Below are positions 15,155 to 25,012 of a stretch of DNA of 64,000 nt, in pieces. Made by a program: the position numbers and the translations under genes. The notes below the pieces were generated by a model. That model had not been told where the DNA came from and searched no databases. It worked only from the letters and a program-made list of their open reading frames with translations. Every line of letters starts with the position of its first letter. The first letter of the stretch is position 1. The stretch is from Phymorhynchus buccinoides (Eukaryota; Mollusca; Gastropoda; Neogastropoda; Raphitomidae): positions 37,020,369 through 37,084,368 of the forward strand of contig CM065698.1 of NCBI GenBank assembly GCA_017654935.2, read 5' to 3'.

Positions 15155-15502
15155 GTGGGTATACTTTATTTGCTATCTGATTTGTTCTGTATGTCCTGTC
15201 TGTAAGATCCATTATGATACATTTTCAATGCTTTAAATTTCAGGAATAACCTAAAAGACACTTGTACTCATACTAACGTCAGGAGTAAAATCGTCAGCAG
15301 AAATTATGCGTGCTCGTGCTCATGATGCGAAGAGTGAATACATGCATGCACACCCTTTGAAAAGATAACAAAAAATGTTTTAAGTGTATCAGCCATGGGA
15401 ATTCTAAAAATACAAAACGAAAGTTCAGGCATTGCTAACGTACTTGTTTTGCTGTTCAGAGGAATAGTCTTGTTCTGGGTTATTGTTTAATATTTCCAAT
15501 AC

Positions 15503-15720
15503 TAGGGGAAGACGGGGTAAAAAGCGCATGGGCGGGTAAGAAGCCCACCCCAATTATCTCATGAAATGAAGCAAATTTCAGTCTCATTTTGCCCATGAGA
15601 CGAGCGTTAATGTCTAGCATTCGTCTCATGGGCAAATTTGACTGAAATTTTCTTTATTTCATGAGATAATTGGGGTGGGCTTCTTACCCGCCCATGCGCT
15701 TTTTACCCCGTCTTCCCCTA
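15503..15720. mobile_element. Palindromic MITE, family A, copy 1 (intron 1)
   Basis: A foldback element of about 214 bp between two TA dinucleotides (15503-15504, 15719-15720), the likely target-site duplication. The ends are GGGGAAGACGGGGTAAAAAG and its reverse complement, and the arms pair almost along the whole length around a short centre near 15610. No coding capacity. TA duplications and long terminal inverted repeats suggest Tc1/mariner-type mobilisation (inference). Other copies: 22504-22741, 23142-23575, 45651-45869, 46205-46222 (cut by a gap), 50897-51120. Confidence 0.85.
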
Positions 15721-15858
15721 CTATGTTCGATGCTGTTGGTAGCGTCAGACTATGACACCAGTGAAGATGACATAGCTCACTGTTTTCTCCAGTTCTCAGT
15801 GGCTGACCAGAGCTGCACCTTTAGCTTCACTCCATCCAGGTCTGGCATCATAGAGCAT

Positions 15859-15883
15859 GGGGGGGGGGGGGGGGGGGGGGGGG
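15859..15883 (+). repeat. Poly-G run of 25
   Basis: An uninterrupted run of 25 G in intron 1. It could form a G-quadruplex or mark a length-uncertain assembly position. Similar but shorter G runs occur near 19091, 19897, 23865 and 38787. Confidence 0.95.
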
Positions 15884-15891
15884 CAGTGCCG

Positions 15892-16171
15892 TGATATGTG
15901 TTCTGGGGTCTGTGGTCCTGTGAAGGAGACTGGGACTGGTAATGGTTGCGAATGATGGTTTTAGCTTCTCTGTAGGCCACGCGATGGCTGAACTGCCCCC
16001 ACTTTGCTGCCTGCTTGGTTTCCTATGCAATACTCAACTATCTCCAATGCTTCGCTTGACATTCGTATTGTTCTTATCGTGAGATGTGTTCTGGGGTCTG
16101 TAGTCCTGTGAGGGAGACTGGGACTGGTAATGGTTGCGTATGATGGTTTTAGCTTCTCTGTAGGCCACTGT
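15892..16171 (+). repeat. 92-bp direct repeat in intron 1
   Basis: The segment at about 15892-15984 (beginning GATATGTGTTCTGGGG) recurs at about 16080-16171 with only a few changes. The copies are about 188 bp apart. The second copy ends about 30 bp before exon 2, so the duplication lies next to the acceptor region. No coding sequence is seen. Confidence 0.85.
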
Positions 16172-16201
16172 CTTTCGTGTTGTTCTTATCGCGTGGTTCA
16201 G

Positions 16202-16307
16202 GCGTGTGATCTGGGAGAGCAACCTGCAGAAGATCGAGCAGCACAACCTGGAGGCGGACCGTGGTCTGCACAGCTACCACCTGGGAATGAACCACCTGGC
16301 TGACCTG
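16202..16307 (+). CDS. CTSL: Cathepsin L-like protease, exon 2 (ERFNIN propeptide)
   Basis: The exon starts after a TTCAG acceptor and ends at a GTCAGT donor; it is 106 nt and brings the frame to phase 0. Across the exon 1/2 junction the residues E-x3-R-x2-I-x2-N-x3-I-x3-N match the ERFNIN signature of cathepsin L propeptides. It is followed by G-M-N-H-L-A-D, a variant of the GxNxFxD propeptide motif. Together they identify the inhibitory prodomain, which keeps the enzyme inactive until acid processing (known for the family). Frame and splice phases agree with exons 1 and 3. Confidence 0.9.
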
Positions 16308-16429
16308 GTCAGTCATCTCCAGTCATCTGTCCACCACTCTGTCTGTCTGTCTGTCCTTTGATTTGTCCGTCTGTCTGTCTGTCTGTCTGCCTGACCGATT
16401 CTTTTTTTTCGTTCATCGGTCCGTCAATC

Positions 16430-16760
16430 CACCCACACCCCCGTGGGGATACCGGGGATCTTTTGTACAAATAGTTCCCCCACCTTCTGGAAGTTCTGTG
16501 CTTGTAACGTCCTCTAAATTCTGTCACTCTCTTTGACTCTGCTTTTTCCCTTTGCTTACTGTCATCTGTTATCTTTCTGTCTTAACTGGTCCATTCTCCT
16601 GCCTTTTTTGCTATAAATTCTTGCCAAGATTTTCTTCAGCCGAAGTCGGACATGCTGGGCCTAACTATTTCTTAGTAAGGCTCATAACGGCAGCATGACG
16701 CATCTACGCTCATATGACAGGAAACTGTCTGAGCGAACAAAGAAGAAGAATCCACCCACT
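16430..16760 (+). repeat. Dispersed repeat family C, copy 1 (intron 2)
   Basis: Starts with CCCCGTGGGGATACC, continues through CCCACCTTCTGGAAGTTCTG and ends in an AAGAAGAAG-type tail near 16750. The same blocks occur at 19070-19430 and, reversed and longer, at 58438-58925. A shared head and trinucleotide tail suggest a SINE or other non-autonomous retroelement (inference). Just before it, 16335-16390 is a CTGT-rich microsatellite. Confidence 0.7.
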
Positions 16761-17498
16761 AACCCGCACATACAATTACATTATTTCCAACATTATACAA
16801 ACAGTGGACATTTGTCTTTGACGGAGGTTTGCAACAACGGGTTTGGTCAAAACCCAATTAGGAAAGGAAACTAGCTTGTTGCTTCAGTTTTGTTGCTTTG
16901 TATGTTTGTTATGTAAAGACAATAACACGTTTAAGCCAGGAAAGGAAACTGTACACATGCATAATATACTCGTACATACATGATGAAACGATGTCACGGA
17001 AGGGTTTGATGTTTCGCATCGCATTTTTAATAATTACTAGTCAAATTGACACATCGATTTGTCTTTATTACATTCATGGAACATAATTTTTCGTTCTACT
17101 CTGAAAGTCATTAGATTGTTTTAATAGTAGTTTCTAGAACTATTAGACTAGTATTTCCTAGAACTATTAAGCACATAGGCCGGGTTCACATTATACGCGT
17201 AAGTTCCGTACGGAAAACCATAAATAAGTGGAAGAAAGAAGAATAAAAGTTTACGCATATAGGGGAAATTCGGACACGTGCGCAAATCTTTTCCCTTCTT
17301 TGTTTCACTTATTTATGGATTGCGCACGGGTTTCCGCATGGAATATCCGCTTATGCGTGTACACGGCCATACTGAACAAATGTTACGAAATTAGACACTA
17401 TACTTCAGACGAACATGATAAACATTAGAGAAACATTAGCCTACAAACATTAACTCATACTAAGAATCGGTTGTTTTTTGGTTTGTTATTTTTTCCAG

Positions 17499-17654
17499 AC
17501 CAGCAAAGAGTTCAGCGCCATGTTGAACGGATTCAATATGTCGGCTCCCAACATGGGAATTTGCGGCGTGTATCTGCCTCCAAACAACGTGGGGGAATCC
17601 CCTTCTCGCGTGGACTGGCGAGATAAGGGCTATGTTACGCCTGTGAAAGATCAG
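17499..17654 (+). CDS. CTSL: Cathepsin L-like protease, exon 3 (propeptide end, mature N-terminus)
   Basis: A 52-codon exon after a clear polypyrimidine tract and CAG, ending at GTAAAG, phase 0 on both sides. It encodes the propeptide C-terminus (T-S-K-E-F-S-A-M-L-N-G-F) and then the mature-domain start, S-R-V-D-W-R-D-K-G-Y-V-T-P-V-K-D-Q, as expected just after the activation site. The final Gln corresponds to papain Gln19 of the oxyanion hole. It is thus separated from the catalytic Cys by intron 3. Confidence 0.92.
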
Positions 17655-17765
17655 GTAAAGTAGCGAAGTACAATGGTTTTCAACAATACGTAACGAATAA
17701 CAGTAGAGCATCACCTTCATTTTTAGTTCCCAAGCGAAGCTTCGGGAAGTATTGTTTTTGTTTCA

Positions 17766-17850
17766 TTCATCCGTCCGTCCGTCCGTCCGTCCGTCCGTCC
17801 GTCCGTCCGTCCGTCCGTCCGTCCGTCCGTGCGTGCGTGCGTCCGTCCAG
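17766..17850 (+). repeat. (GTCC)n microsatellite, intron 3
   Basis: About 85 bp of GTCC tetranucleotides with a few GTGC variants. No other function is evident. Confidence 0.95.
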
Positions 17851-17929
17851 CCGCGTCTTCACGAAAACCTTTCAATCTATTTCAATCACTTTTAGTGTAC
17901 AAGTTGTAGAGGATGTTACCTATCGATTG

Positions 17930-18395
17930 ATTGCTTTAGTTTTATTTTAAGGTCAAGGTCATGCTGATTAGGGAGTTCAAACTCCAAGACACTTAATCGC
18001 TAATCTCTCGTGAACGTTTGCACGCATTTCAATGCGGTTTTTTTTTATCATAACGTTTTTTGATAAAAAGGCTATAATATCATAATCATGAATTTGTCTG
18101 TGCGCTCGTGCGAACCCCAAAGCTGTATCTCAAGAACTGTTGCATGGAATCGCTTCAAATTTACTGCGGTGGTGCATCACAAAGAAGTACGCAGAAGGTC
18201 CCATACAAAAATAATAACCATGCTGACCTTGACCTTGAAGTTTGACCTTGAAAACGTACATTTCTTCTTGTGGCCGTATCTTTCACATCGTTGGACTTAA
18301 AATGTTCATATGTGGTGTGCAGATGCATTGGCTTAAGGTAATTCCGAATATTTAGTACAAGAAAAGTCAAGGTCAAGGTCAAGGTCAAGGTCACA
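17930..18395. repeat. AAGGTCA-rich dispersed repeat, intron 3
   Basis: Contains AAGGTCAAGGTCA near 17951, its reverse complement near 18225-18250 and a tight tandem run of AAGGTC units at 18366-18393. Related blocks occur at 55570-56370. The unit TCAAGGTCA equals the extended half-site bound by monomeric nuclear receptors, but repetition inside a dispersed element argues for a repeat sequence first. No ORF of note. Confidence 0.65.
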
Positions 18396-18639
18396 ACGGT
18401 TATAGTCTGTCGATATGATCATCTGTAACCGGTCATTTACAACCACACATTTTTGACACATTTATTATTTATTAAGGTTTTGTTGTTGGCAATTGCTCAG
18501 CTTTTGTCGCTGGAGCGCAGATGTGTCATGCTGCTGTTATGCGCCCAAGTTCACCCGCTCGGGAACTCATCTGCCGCTCGGCGTTCCACTTGTGTTTTTT
18601 TTAGTTTTGTTTTTGTTTTTGCCTTGGGTGAAAAAGCAA

Positions 18640-18657
18640 GGGACTTAATTAAGTCCC
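18640..18657. repeat. Perfect 18-bp palindrome
   Basis: GGGACTTAATTAAGTCCC is fully palindromic; a further half, TTAAGTCCC, lies at about 18673-18681. It sits in intron 3, about 250 bp before exon 4. Purpose unknown. Confidence 0.9.
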
Positions 18658-18864
18658 ACTGACGCACCACGATTAAGTCCCTTGGTGTTTTTTTGGTAGC
18701 TGTGACCCACATACAAATTTCCCCAGCTTCAAATTGAGGCTGCTCTGTAATTAAACTGATGTGTCAGTTTGAATTTGGGGCCATTTATATGGGAGTCAGA
18801 CTTGGTCGAAACAAGATTTCTTACCAGCTATAAGAGGGAAAACACGTGAAACCCGTGATTTTGA

Positions 18865-19430
<566 letters not shown>

Positions 19431-19436
19431 ATGATG

Positions 19437-19505
19437 ACGACGACATTGATGTTAGAGGATGATAATAATGATGATGACGACGACGACGACGACGACGACG
19501 ACGAT
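19437..19505 (+). repeat. GAT/GAC trinucleotide microsatellite
   Basis: About 70 bp of GATGAC-type repeats directly after the (AAG)n tail of family C. Low complexity and not coding. Confidence 0.9.
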
Positions 19506-19578
19506 GGTGCCGACGAGATAGGATGTTTGGCAAATGTTAAGAATAGCTCCCTCCCTTAATTGCTCCTTCCAGTCATTT

Positions 19579-19765
19579 CAGACGGTTTCAGGTTAGGGTT
19601 AGGGTTAGGAATAGGGGCAGGGTTAGGGCTAGGCTTAGTGTCAGATTAGTCATCAACTTTTATTTTTGTGTGTATATTTGACGCTAATCTGACCCCAATC
19701 CTATCCCTATCCCTATCCCAAACCCCATTCCTAACCCTAACCCTAACCCTAACCTGAAACCGTCT
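19579..19765. repeat. Palindromic element with TTAGGG-like arms
   Basis: The left arm starts AGACGGTTTCAGG and runs into GGTTAGGGTTAGGGTTAGG; the right arm is nearly its reverse complement (CCCTAACCCTAACC then CTGAAACCGTCT). Arms are about 85-90 bp around a centre near 19670. A third partial copy of the right arm lies at 19799-19876. The TTAGGG units match the telomere repeat of most animals, but their inverted arrangement and shared GACGGTTTCA ends point to a foldback transposon. Confidence 0.75.
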
Positions 19766-19888
19766 AATCCACACACAAAAATGATGGTATGTTATGAGAT
19801 TGACACTTAACTGACCCTAAGCCTATCCCTAACCCTATCCCAAACCTTATTCCTAACCTTAACTGAAACCGTCTGAAATGAATGGTAG

Positions 19889-20100
19889 GGGCAGAGGAGG
19901 GGGGGGGGGGGGGGTATTCTTAACATTTGCCGGATGTTGATAAGGAGGAGGAGAAAGAGGAGTACGAGGAATGGAAAAGGAGAAAGAGGAGGAGGGTGGG
20001 GGAATCAAGGAGGAGGAGGGGGAGGAGGAGGAGAAGAAAGACGAAGAAACGGAGGAGTAAGAAGAGGAGAAGGAGGAAGAGAAAGAGAAGGGTTGAAATG
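19889..20100 (+). repeat. G run and purine-rich (GGA/GAA) tract
   Basis: A run of about 18 G (19897-19914), then about 170 bp that is nearly all purine on the + strand (AGGAGGAGGAG types). Open frames here are composition artefacts. It could form triplex DNA, by composition only. Confidence 0.85.
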
Positions 20101-20341
20101 TTAGTATGAGAAGGAAGATGACGCAATGACGCGGCAATGAATGTTAATGTGAGGCCACCGTTTTGGAGTTGCAACTAAAATAAACGAGAAAGAAGAGGAG
20201 AAACAAAGAGACACCCCCACCCCCACCCACCCAAAACAAAAAAAAGACAAAGAGAAAAAGTTTGACTACTCGTCATAGGTAGACATACATATTAACAATG
20301 TTGGTATGTTTTGGGTATTTGATCATTTATCTGTGAAATTC

Positions 20342-20450
20342 GGGCTGCTCCTACCAGGAGAGCGCGTCGTCGCTAGCGCAGCAGCACCCGTAGTCTAAAA
20401 TTACAAGATCGATTTATCCTTGTTTTTTTTTTTTTTTTTTTTTTTTTTTT
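20342..20450 (+). repeat. Short GC-rich repeat fragment followed by poly-T
   Basis: A GC-rich block (CGGGCTGCTCC through CAGCAGCACCCG, 20341-20393) has a different composition from its surroundings and is followed by 28 T at 20423-20450. It looks like a SINE fragment with tail. Family assignment is uncertain. Confidence 0.4.
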
Positions 20451-20472
20451 ATTGTTTCTCCCCCCCCATGAG

Positions 20473-20573
20473 AACGAAGGAGTCCACCTGTGGTTTTTGC
20501 GGATATGGCGTTCAAGTACATCAGAGATAACAAAGGCATTGATACGGAGGCGTCTTACCCTTACACTGCTAAG
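20473..20573 (+). CDS. CTSL: Cathepsin L-like protease, exon 5 (5' part apparently corrupted)
   Basis: The 3' three-quarters is clean family sequence: F-A-D-M-A-F-K-Y-I-R-D-N-K-G-I-D-T-E-A-S-Y-P-Y-T-A-K, ending at a GTAAGA donor in phase 0. The start is doubtful. An AG at 20471-20472 gives an open frame that joins exon 4 in phase. However, it reads E-R-R-S-P-P-V-V where this family has a Gly/Asn-rich stretch with a conserved disulfide Cys (the G-C-x-G-G motif). In another frame T-C-G-F-A-D-M-A-F is readable, so small indels in this stretch would explain it. A 28-T run and a C run lie immediately upstream, which makes sequencing error likely; true mutation is the alternative. Confidence 0.65.
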
Positions 20574-20859
20574 GTAAGAAATCTTTTTGCAACCTTTTTT
20601 TTGGGGACAAATTTCATTCAACATATAACTATAAGAATCCACTGTGTTAAAAGTTATCGACGTATCATTTTAATGTCCTAAATTATTGTTTAAGAATTAG
20701 CGTGGAAACGTTATTTAAGAAATGTGCTGATTGATGTATTAAGTGCGTGTATACGTGCGTGAGTTAGGTGCATCTGTGTGTCAGCGTGTCTTGTGTGCAT
20801 GTTTACGTCTTTACTTAATGATTGTTGTTTGATGACTAGTTTGTGTGTTGTGTGTGTCT

Positions 20860-20994
20860 CTCTCTCTCACTCTCTCGTCTCGCTCTCTGTCTCTCTCTCT
20901 CTCTCGTCTCTCTCTCTCTCTCTCTCTCTTTTTTTTCCTTTTCTCTCTCTCTCTCTCTCACTCTATCTCCACTCTCTCTCTCCCTCTCTCTCCG

Positions 20995-21028
<34 letters not shown>

Positions 21029-21170
21029 CTCTCTCTCTCTCATCTCTTCCTATCTCTCTCTTGTTTATTTCTGTCTCTCTGCATATCATCCTCTCTTTTT
21101 CTCCAGCCCTCTCTCTCTCCCTCCCATCTCCCTCAGTCCTTCTTTCCTGTTTGTCTGTCTGTCTGTCCTC
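20860..21170 (+). repeat. (CT)n microsatellite region, intron 5
   Basis: About 300 bp of CT repeats broken by short TTTCC and GTCT interruptions, then a CTGT run and a G-rich stretch (21179-21215). Serine/leucine-rich open frames in it are artefacts of CT repetition. Confidence 0.95.
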
Positions 21171-21329
21171 TATGAGTATGGGGGGGTAGGGGGGAGGGAG
21201 AGTGTGGCGGGGGTGCTTGCTGTCTGCGCATGCTTGAGGTTTTGCGTGAATCTGATATTTTAATATTGGAACTGTGATCTTTTATTACATACTGTTTAAC
21301 TTTTTTACGTGCCACCACACACACATTTC

Positions 21330-21716
21330 TATTTTATTGGATGAATAAATATTGTGATTGTGATTGTGAGAATAACAACACTTTTTGACAATGAGGCTTC
21401 ATACCGAAAATTCTCTGCCCCTGTCTGGTGCCCTGAGATGTCGAAACTAACGCTAACCTACTTAAGATTATCGTCCTTCGCCTGTCATGAAGTAGTAGTA
21501 CATAGCCACAGACAATGATCTGCAATCTGACTCCTTGCTAGGTAGGTCATGAGCATTTCGGGCCTAAAATTACCGCCCTTTTTGAAGGTACAAGAACTGG
21601 AGTGGAGCCTGGGCTTTTTAGTATTACATAAGGGCATGATGAGAAAACAACAACTCGCTTGTTATCTTATTTTATTTAAGCCCTTCAATAAAGATGCTTT
21701 TGACTTGACTTGACTT
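21330..21716 (+). repeat. Retroelement-like 3' tail segments
   Basis: ATTGTGATTGTGATTGTGA (21349-21368) and the segment ending AATAAAGATGCTTTTGACTTGACTTGACTT (near 21687-21716) look like the short tandem tails found at the 3' ends of non-LTR elements. No coding domain is attached. This is a weak inference. Confidence 0.3.
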
Positions 21717-21771
21717 CACATACACCATTGTAAAAGCAAGAAAAACGAAACGAACAACAAAAACCAAATAA

Positions 21772-22119
21772 ACACACGCACACAAACGCACTACGCGCGC
21801 ACAAACAGCACGCGCGCGCGCGTATAACATACAACACTACACCCACACCCACACAACACCACGACACCCACAAACACACACACAGACAGATCACACACAT
21901 ACACACATACACAACAACACACACATACACACACATACACACACACACACACACACATACACGCACACGCACACACAGACTCGCGCACCCGCACACACAC
22001 ACACACACCCACCAACACATACACACACACCACACACCATACACACACGAGCGCGCACACACGCGCGCTCGCACAAACGCACATGCACACTCAACACGCA
22101 CGCACACACATTCTACGAT

Positions 22120-22151
<32 letters not shown>

Positions 22152-22205
22152 CCCACACACACACAGCAACACCACCACACTCCAACCAACACAACACACA
22201 ACAAC
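21772..22205 (+). repeat. (CA)n microsatellite region
   Basis: More than 400 bp dominated by CA dinucleotides with CGCG interruptions. Minus-strand Cys/Val-rich frames are artefacts. It ends about 80 bp before the damaged duplicate of the exon 6 region. Confidence 0.95.
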
Positions 22206-22364
22206 AAAAACACGCATTGACGAACAAACACTAAACATTCCCCACAACAATTGTTTTTTTAATCTTCGCTTGATGGTGAGTCTAACGTCCCATTTAGGCG
22301 TTGCCTCTTATGGACAAGGTTCCTAAAGACTGGATCTTCCCGTTAAAATCTTTTGGATGGAAAT

Positions 22365-22503
22365 TCTGTGTTAACGTCCTCCGGTCTGTAACAGACACAT
22401 ATATGGGACATTAGTAGATATAAATATTGTGGGAACGATCCTGGAGGCAGTGCAGGAGGCAGTGCAACACCAGTAAAGTGCCCAAATTTTAACAATACAG
22501 ATG
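22365..22503 (+). repeat. Dispersed repeat family B, copy 1
   Basis: Shares ACGTCCTCCGGTCTG, ACACATATATGGGACATTAG, a GATCCTGGAGGCA block and ...CACCAGTAAAGT with copies at 23257-23390, 45512-45650, 47605-47680, 47810-47935 and (reverse) 56450-56572. Partial cores occur near 50490 and 55400. Probably a non-autonomous retroelement; no coding capacity. Confidence 0.7.
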
Positions 22504-22741
22504 TATGTGAAGACGGGTTAAAAAGCCCATGGACGGGTAAGAAGCCAATGCCAATTATCTCATGAAATGAATATATTTTCAGTCACATTTTTTTTTTTTT
22601 TTTTTTTTTTTTGCCATGAGACGAGTGTTAATTTTAGCATTCGTCTCATGGGCAAATTTGTCTGAAATTTGCTTTTATTTCTTGAGATAATTGGCATGGG
22701 CTTCTTACCCGCTCATGGGCTTTTTGCCCCGTCTTCACCTA
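22504..22741. mobile_element. Palindromic MITE, family A, copy 2
   Basis: Same foldback element as 15503-15720, between TA dinucleotides, with ends GTGAAGACGGG and its complement. It carries a T run of about 24 (22589-22612) in the left arm. It is inserted in the tail of family B and lies 41 bp before the damaged exon 6. Corresponds to 45651-45869. Confidence 0.8.
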
Positions 22742-22782
22742 TGACAGTTGTAAATCTTTTCATTTTCATGTTATTCTTATAG

Positions 22783-23129
22783 GATGGCCAGTGCCACTAC
22801 GCTGGAAGCAACCGGGGAGCCACTTTGACCTCTTGCTGGGACATTCGTCAGGATAGCGAGAAGGATTTGTTGCCAGACAGAAGTCGAGACAGGTCAGCGG
22901 TGGCAAGGTGAGAAGGTCAGCAGTCTCCCCGTGGCGGATTCCGATGCCCAACACAAAGCCTCCTTCTCCATCTGTACAAGTCAGAGGGGTGTAAGCTTTA
23001 CTACGAACCTCATTGCACCTCAAGCGACGAACAGGCTGAACACCACGGGCCGCGGCGGTGCCGGCTGTATGGTACGGGACAGATGCATGTCTGTCTGTGG
23101 GTGAGGCTTACTGGATCGTCAAGAAACAG
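22783..23129 (+). pseudogene. Damaged second copy of cathepsin L-like exon 6
   Basis: Aligns by eye to the intact exon 6 at 45911-46194: same TTCTTATAG acceptor, same first codons (D-G-Q-C-H-Y-A-G-S-N-R-G-A-T-L-T-S-C), same Y-W-I-V-K near the end and the same following MITE. It is 347 nt instead of 284 and has many small insertions and substitutions from about 22865 on, so the frame breaks. The segment around the catalytic His is scrambled. It is either unpolished sequence at a contig end or a decayed duplicate; the flanks carry similar scattered differences, which favours sequence error. If the gene really continues here, intron 5 is 2.2 kb. Confidence 0.8.
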
Positions 23130-23141
23130 GTTTTGCGGTTA

Positions 23142-23575
23142 TAGGTGAAGACGGGTAAAAAAGAAAGAAAAAAAAGCCATGGGGGTGGGGGTAAGAAGAG
23201 AAAGAGGAGGAGAAGAGGCCCATAGCCAATCTTATCTCAGGCAATAAAGCAATGAACGAAAATTCCTTTAATGTCCTCCGGTCTGTAATGGACACATATC
23301 ATATGGGACATTTAGTAGATGTAAAGATGGTGGGATCAATACTGGCAGAAAATGCCCGGAGGCAAAGCAGTGCAACACCAGGAAAGTCCCGATTTTTTTG
23401 TGTTAACTCAATAAAGAAAATGTCAGTCAAATTCGCCCATGAGACGAATGCTAAACATCGAACACTCGTCTCATGGGCAAAATGTGACTGAAAATTGCTT
23501 CATTTCATGAGATAATTGGCATAGGCTTCTTACCCGCACATGGGCTTTTCTTTTATCCACGTCTTTTACCCTGTT
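23142..23575. mobile_element. Palindromic MITE, family A, copy 3, interrupted by a family B repeat
   Basis: The left end, TAGGTGAAGACGGGTAAAA, begins 12 bp after the damaged exon 6 donor. The right part (23430-23575) has the characteristic CCCATGAGACGAATGC centre, GAGATAATTGGC and CTTCTTACCCGC. Between them a family B copy (23257-23390) is nested, together with a purine-rich stretch. The intact equivalent starts at 46205 but is cut by a gap. Confidence 0.7.
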
Positions 23576-24194
23576 CGAAAATAATTAGGGGAGTAATTTC
23601 ATGGTGTGTGTGGAAGTGATCTAGCCTAATTCAATAGGTCAAACAGGGGGAGTTACTCTATCTTCAGGTAGACCACTAGCTCTCGGCTCGTGTGTTTGAT
23701 TAGTAGACTTTACTTCACTTAGAAACGCCGTGCGTCATTTTAATTAAAACATTAAATTGATGTCATTTATATTTTTACGTCACATTTTTGCAAGTTCTCT
23801 CAGTTTGTGGATACTGGACGCCCCTCATTTTTCAAAAAAAAAAATGTTTGCAAAGTCGGGCTGGGGGGGGGACTCGCATTCTGCTCAGTTTCAAGGCTGT
23901 CGACACCACTGTTGCATTGTTGCTATGGTGTTTGAACGAGTAATCGAGGTAAGCAATGATAATTTTCACGAAGTATTTTTTCACGAAGATTTTTCCGAAT
24001 CGTCTATTATTCTCCGCAAGTTTGTTTTGTCTCTGTGTCTGATGTTCGTCCGCGGGATGAATAACCATCCGTCAACAGTTCCAATGTCAGGGTTCAAGGG
24101 GGGGGTTGGTACGAAGCTTACTAATGAGTCCGATGCGGGGCCTTGGAGGTTTTGTGTGTGACCGTGGGGACAGGAGGAAGAGAGTTGGGACGGA
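23576..24194. other. Noncoding sequence up to gap
   Basis: No gene, domain or recognised repeat is seen. Contains an A run (23828-23842) and a G run (23864-23872). A 134-codon + strand frame (23757-24161) shows no family resemblance and probably occurs by chance. Quality may be low because it is a contig end. Confidence 0.5.
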
Positions 24195-24694
24195 NNNNNN
24201 NNNNNNNNNNNNNNNNNNNNNNNNNNNNNNNNNNNNNNNNNNNNNNNNNNNNNNNNNNNNNNNNNNNNNNNNNNNNNNNNNNNNNNNNNNNNNNNNNNNN
24301 NNNNNNNNNNNNNNNNNNNNNNNNNNNNNNNNNNNNNNNNNNNNNNNNNNNNNNNNNNNNNNNNNNNNNNNNNNNNNNNNNNNNNNNNNNNNNNNNNNNN
24401 NNNNNNNNNNNNNNNNNNNNNNNNNNNNNNNNNNNNNNNNNNNNNNNNNNNNNNNNNNNNNNNNNNNNNNNNNNNNNNNNNNNNNNNNNNNNNNNNNNNN
24501 NNNNNNNNNNNNNNNNNNNNNNNNNNNNNNNNNNNNNNNNNNNNNNNNNNNNNNNNNNNNNNNNNNNNNNNNNNNNNNNNNNNNNNNNNNNNNNNNNNNN
24601 NNNNNNNNNNNNNNNNNNNNNNNNNNNNNNNNNNNNNNNNNNNNNNNNNNNNNNNNNNNNNNNNNNNNNNNNNNNNNNNNNNNNNNNNNNNNNN
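24195..24694. other. Assembly gap of exactly 500 N
   Basis: Exactly 500 Ns, the same length as the gap at 46223-46722, so the size is a scaffolding convention rather than a measurement. Confidence 0.99.
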
Positions 24695-25012
24695 GACAAG
24701 CGTCCGAAACAATAGCGACAACAGCGCATAGCTATCGAAAAGAGAACGAGAGAGGAAAGAGAAAAAGCGGCGGAAATACCCAAATAACAAGAGAGCGTAC
24801 AGTACAATAGATGAAATAACGTATAAGCAGATAGAGATACAGGCAGTAGCGAGAAAGCAAACAGCCCCGAAAAAACTCTGACATAAGCGAAAAGTAACTG
24901 GCTCTCCCAAGAATACAGAAGCATGCGGCGCTAACAGAGAGAGGGACGAGACAGGCAGCCTAAGAGAAGAGAAGTGAATCAACTAGAAAACTTTTTTCCC
25001 CCCCCCTTTGTT
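24695..25012. other. Contig-end sequence before satellite array 2
   Basis: A-rich sequence of about 318 bp without recognisable gene or repeat, ending in a C run (24996-25006) and the first partial satellite unit. It reads like low-quality contig-end sequence. Confidence 0.5.

Noticed and set aside
14963..15205. Alternative start of the cathepsin gene at 14963 or 14967
   Set aside because: Those ATGs are in other frames; only the 15015 frame gives a signal peptide and propeptide that splice in phase to exon 2.
19591..19760. True telomere or chromosome end
   Set aside because: Tracts are short, degenerate and face each other inside an intron.
20778..21263. 161-residue Ser/Leu-rich + strand ORF
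   Set aside because: Translation of a (CT)n microsatellite.
21685..22227. 180-residue Cys/Val-rich minus ORF
   Set aside because: Translation of a (CA)n microsatellite.
23757..24161. 134-residue + ORF before the gap
   Set aside because: No family likeness, no splice context, possible low-quality contig end.
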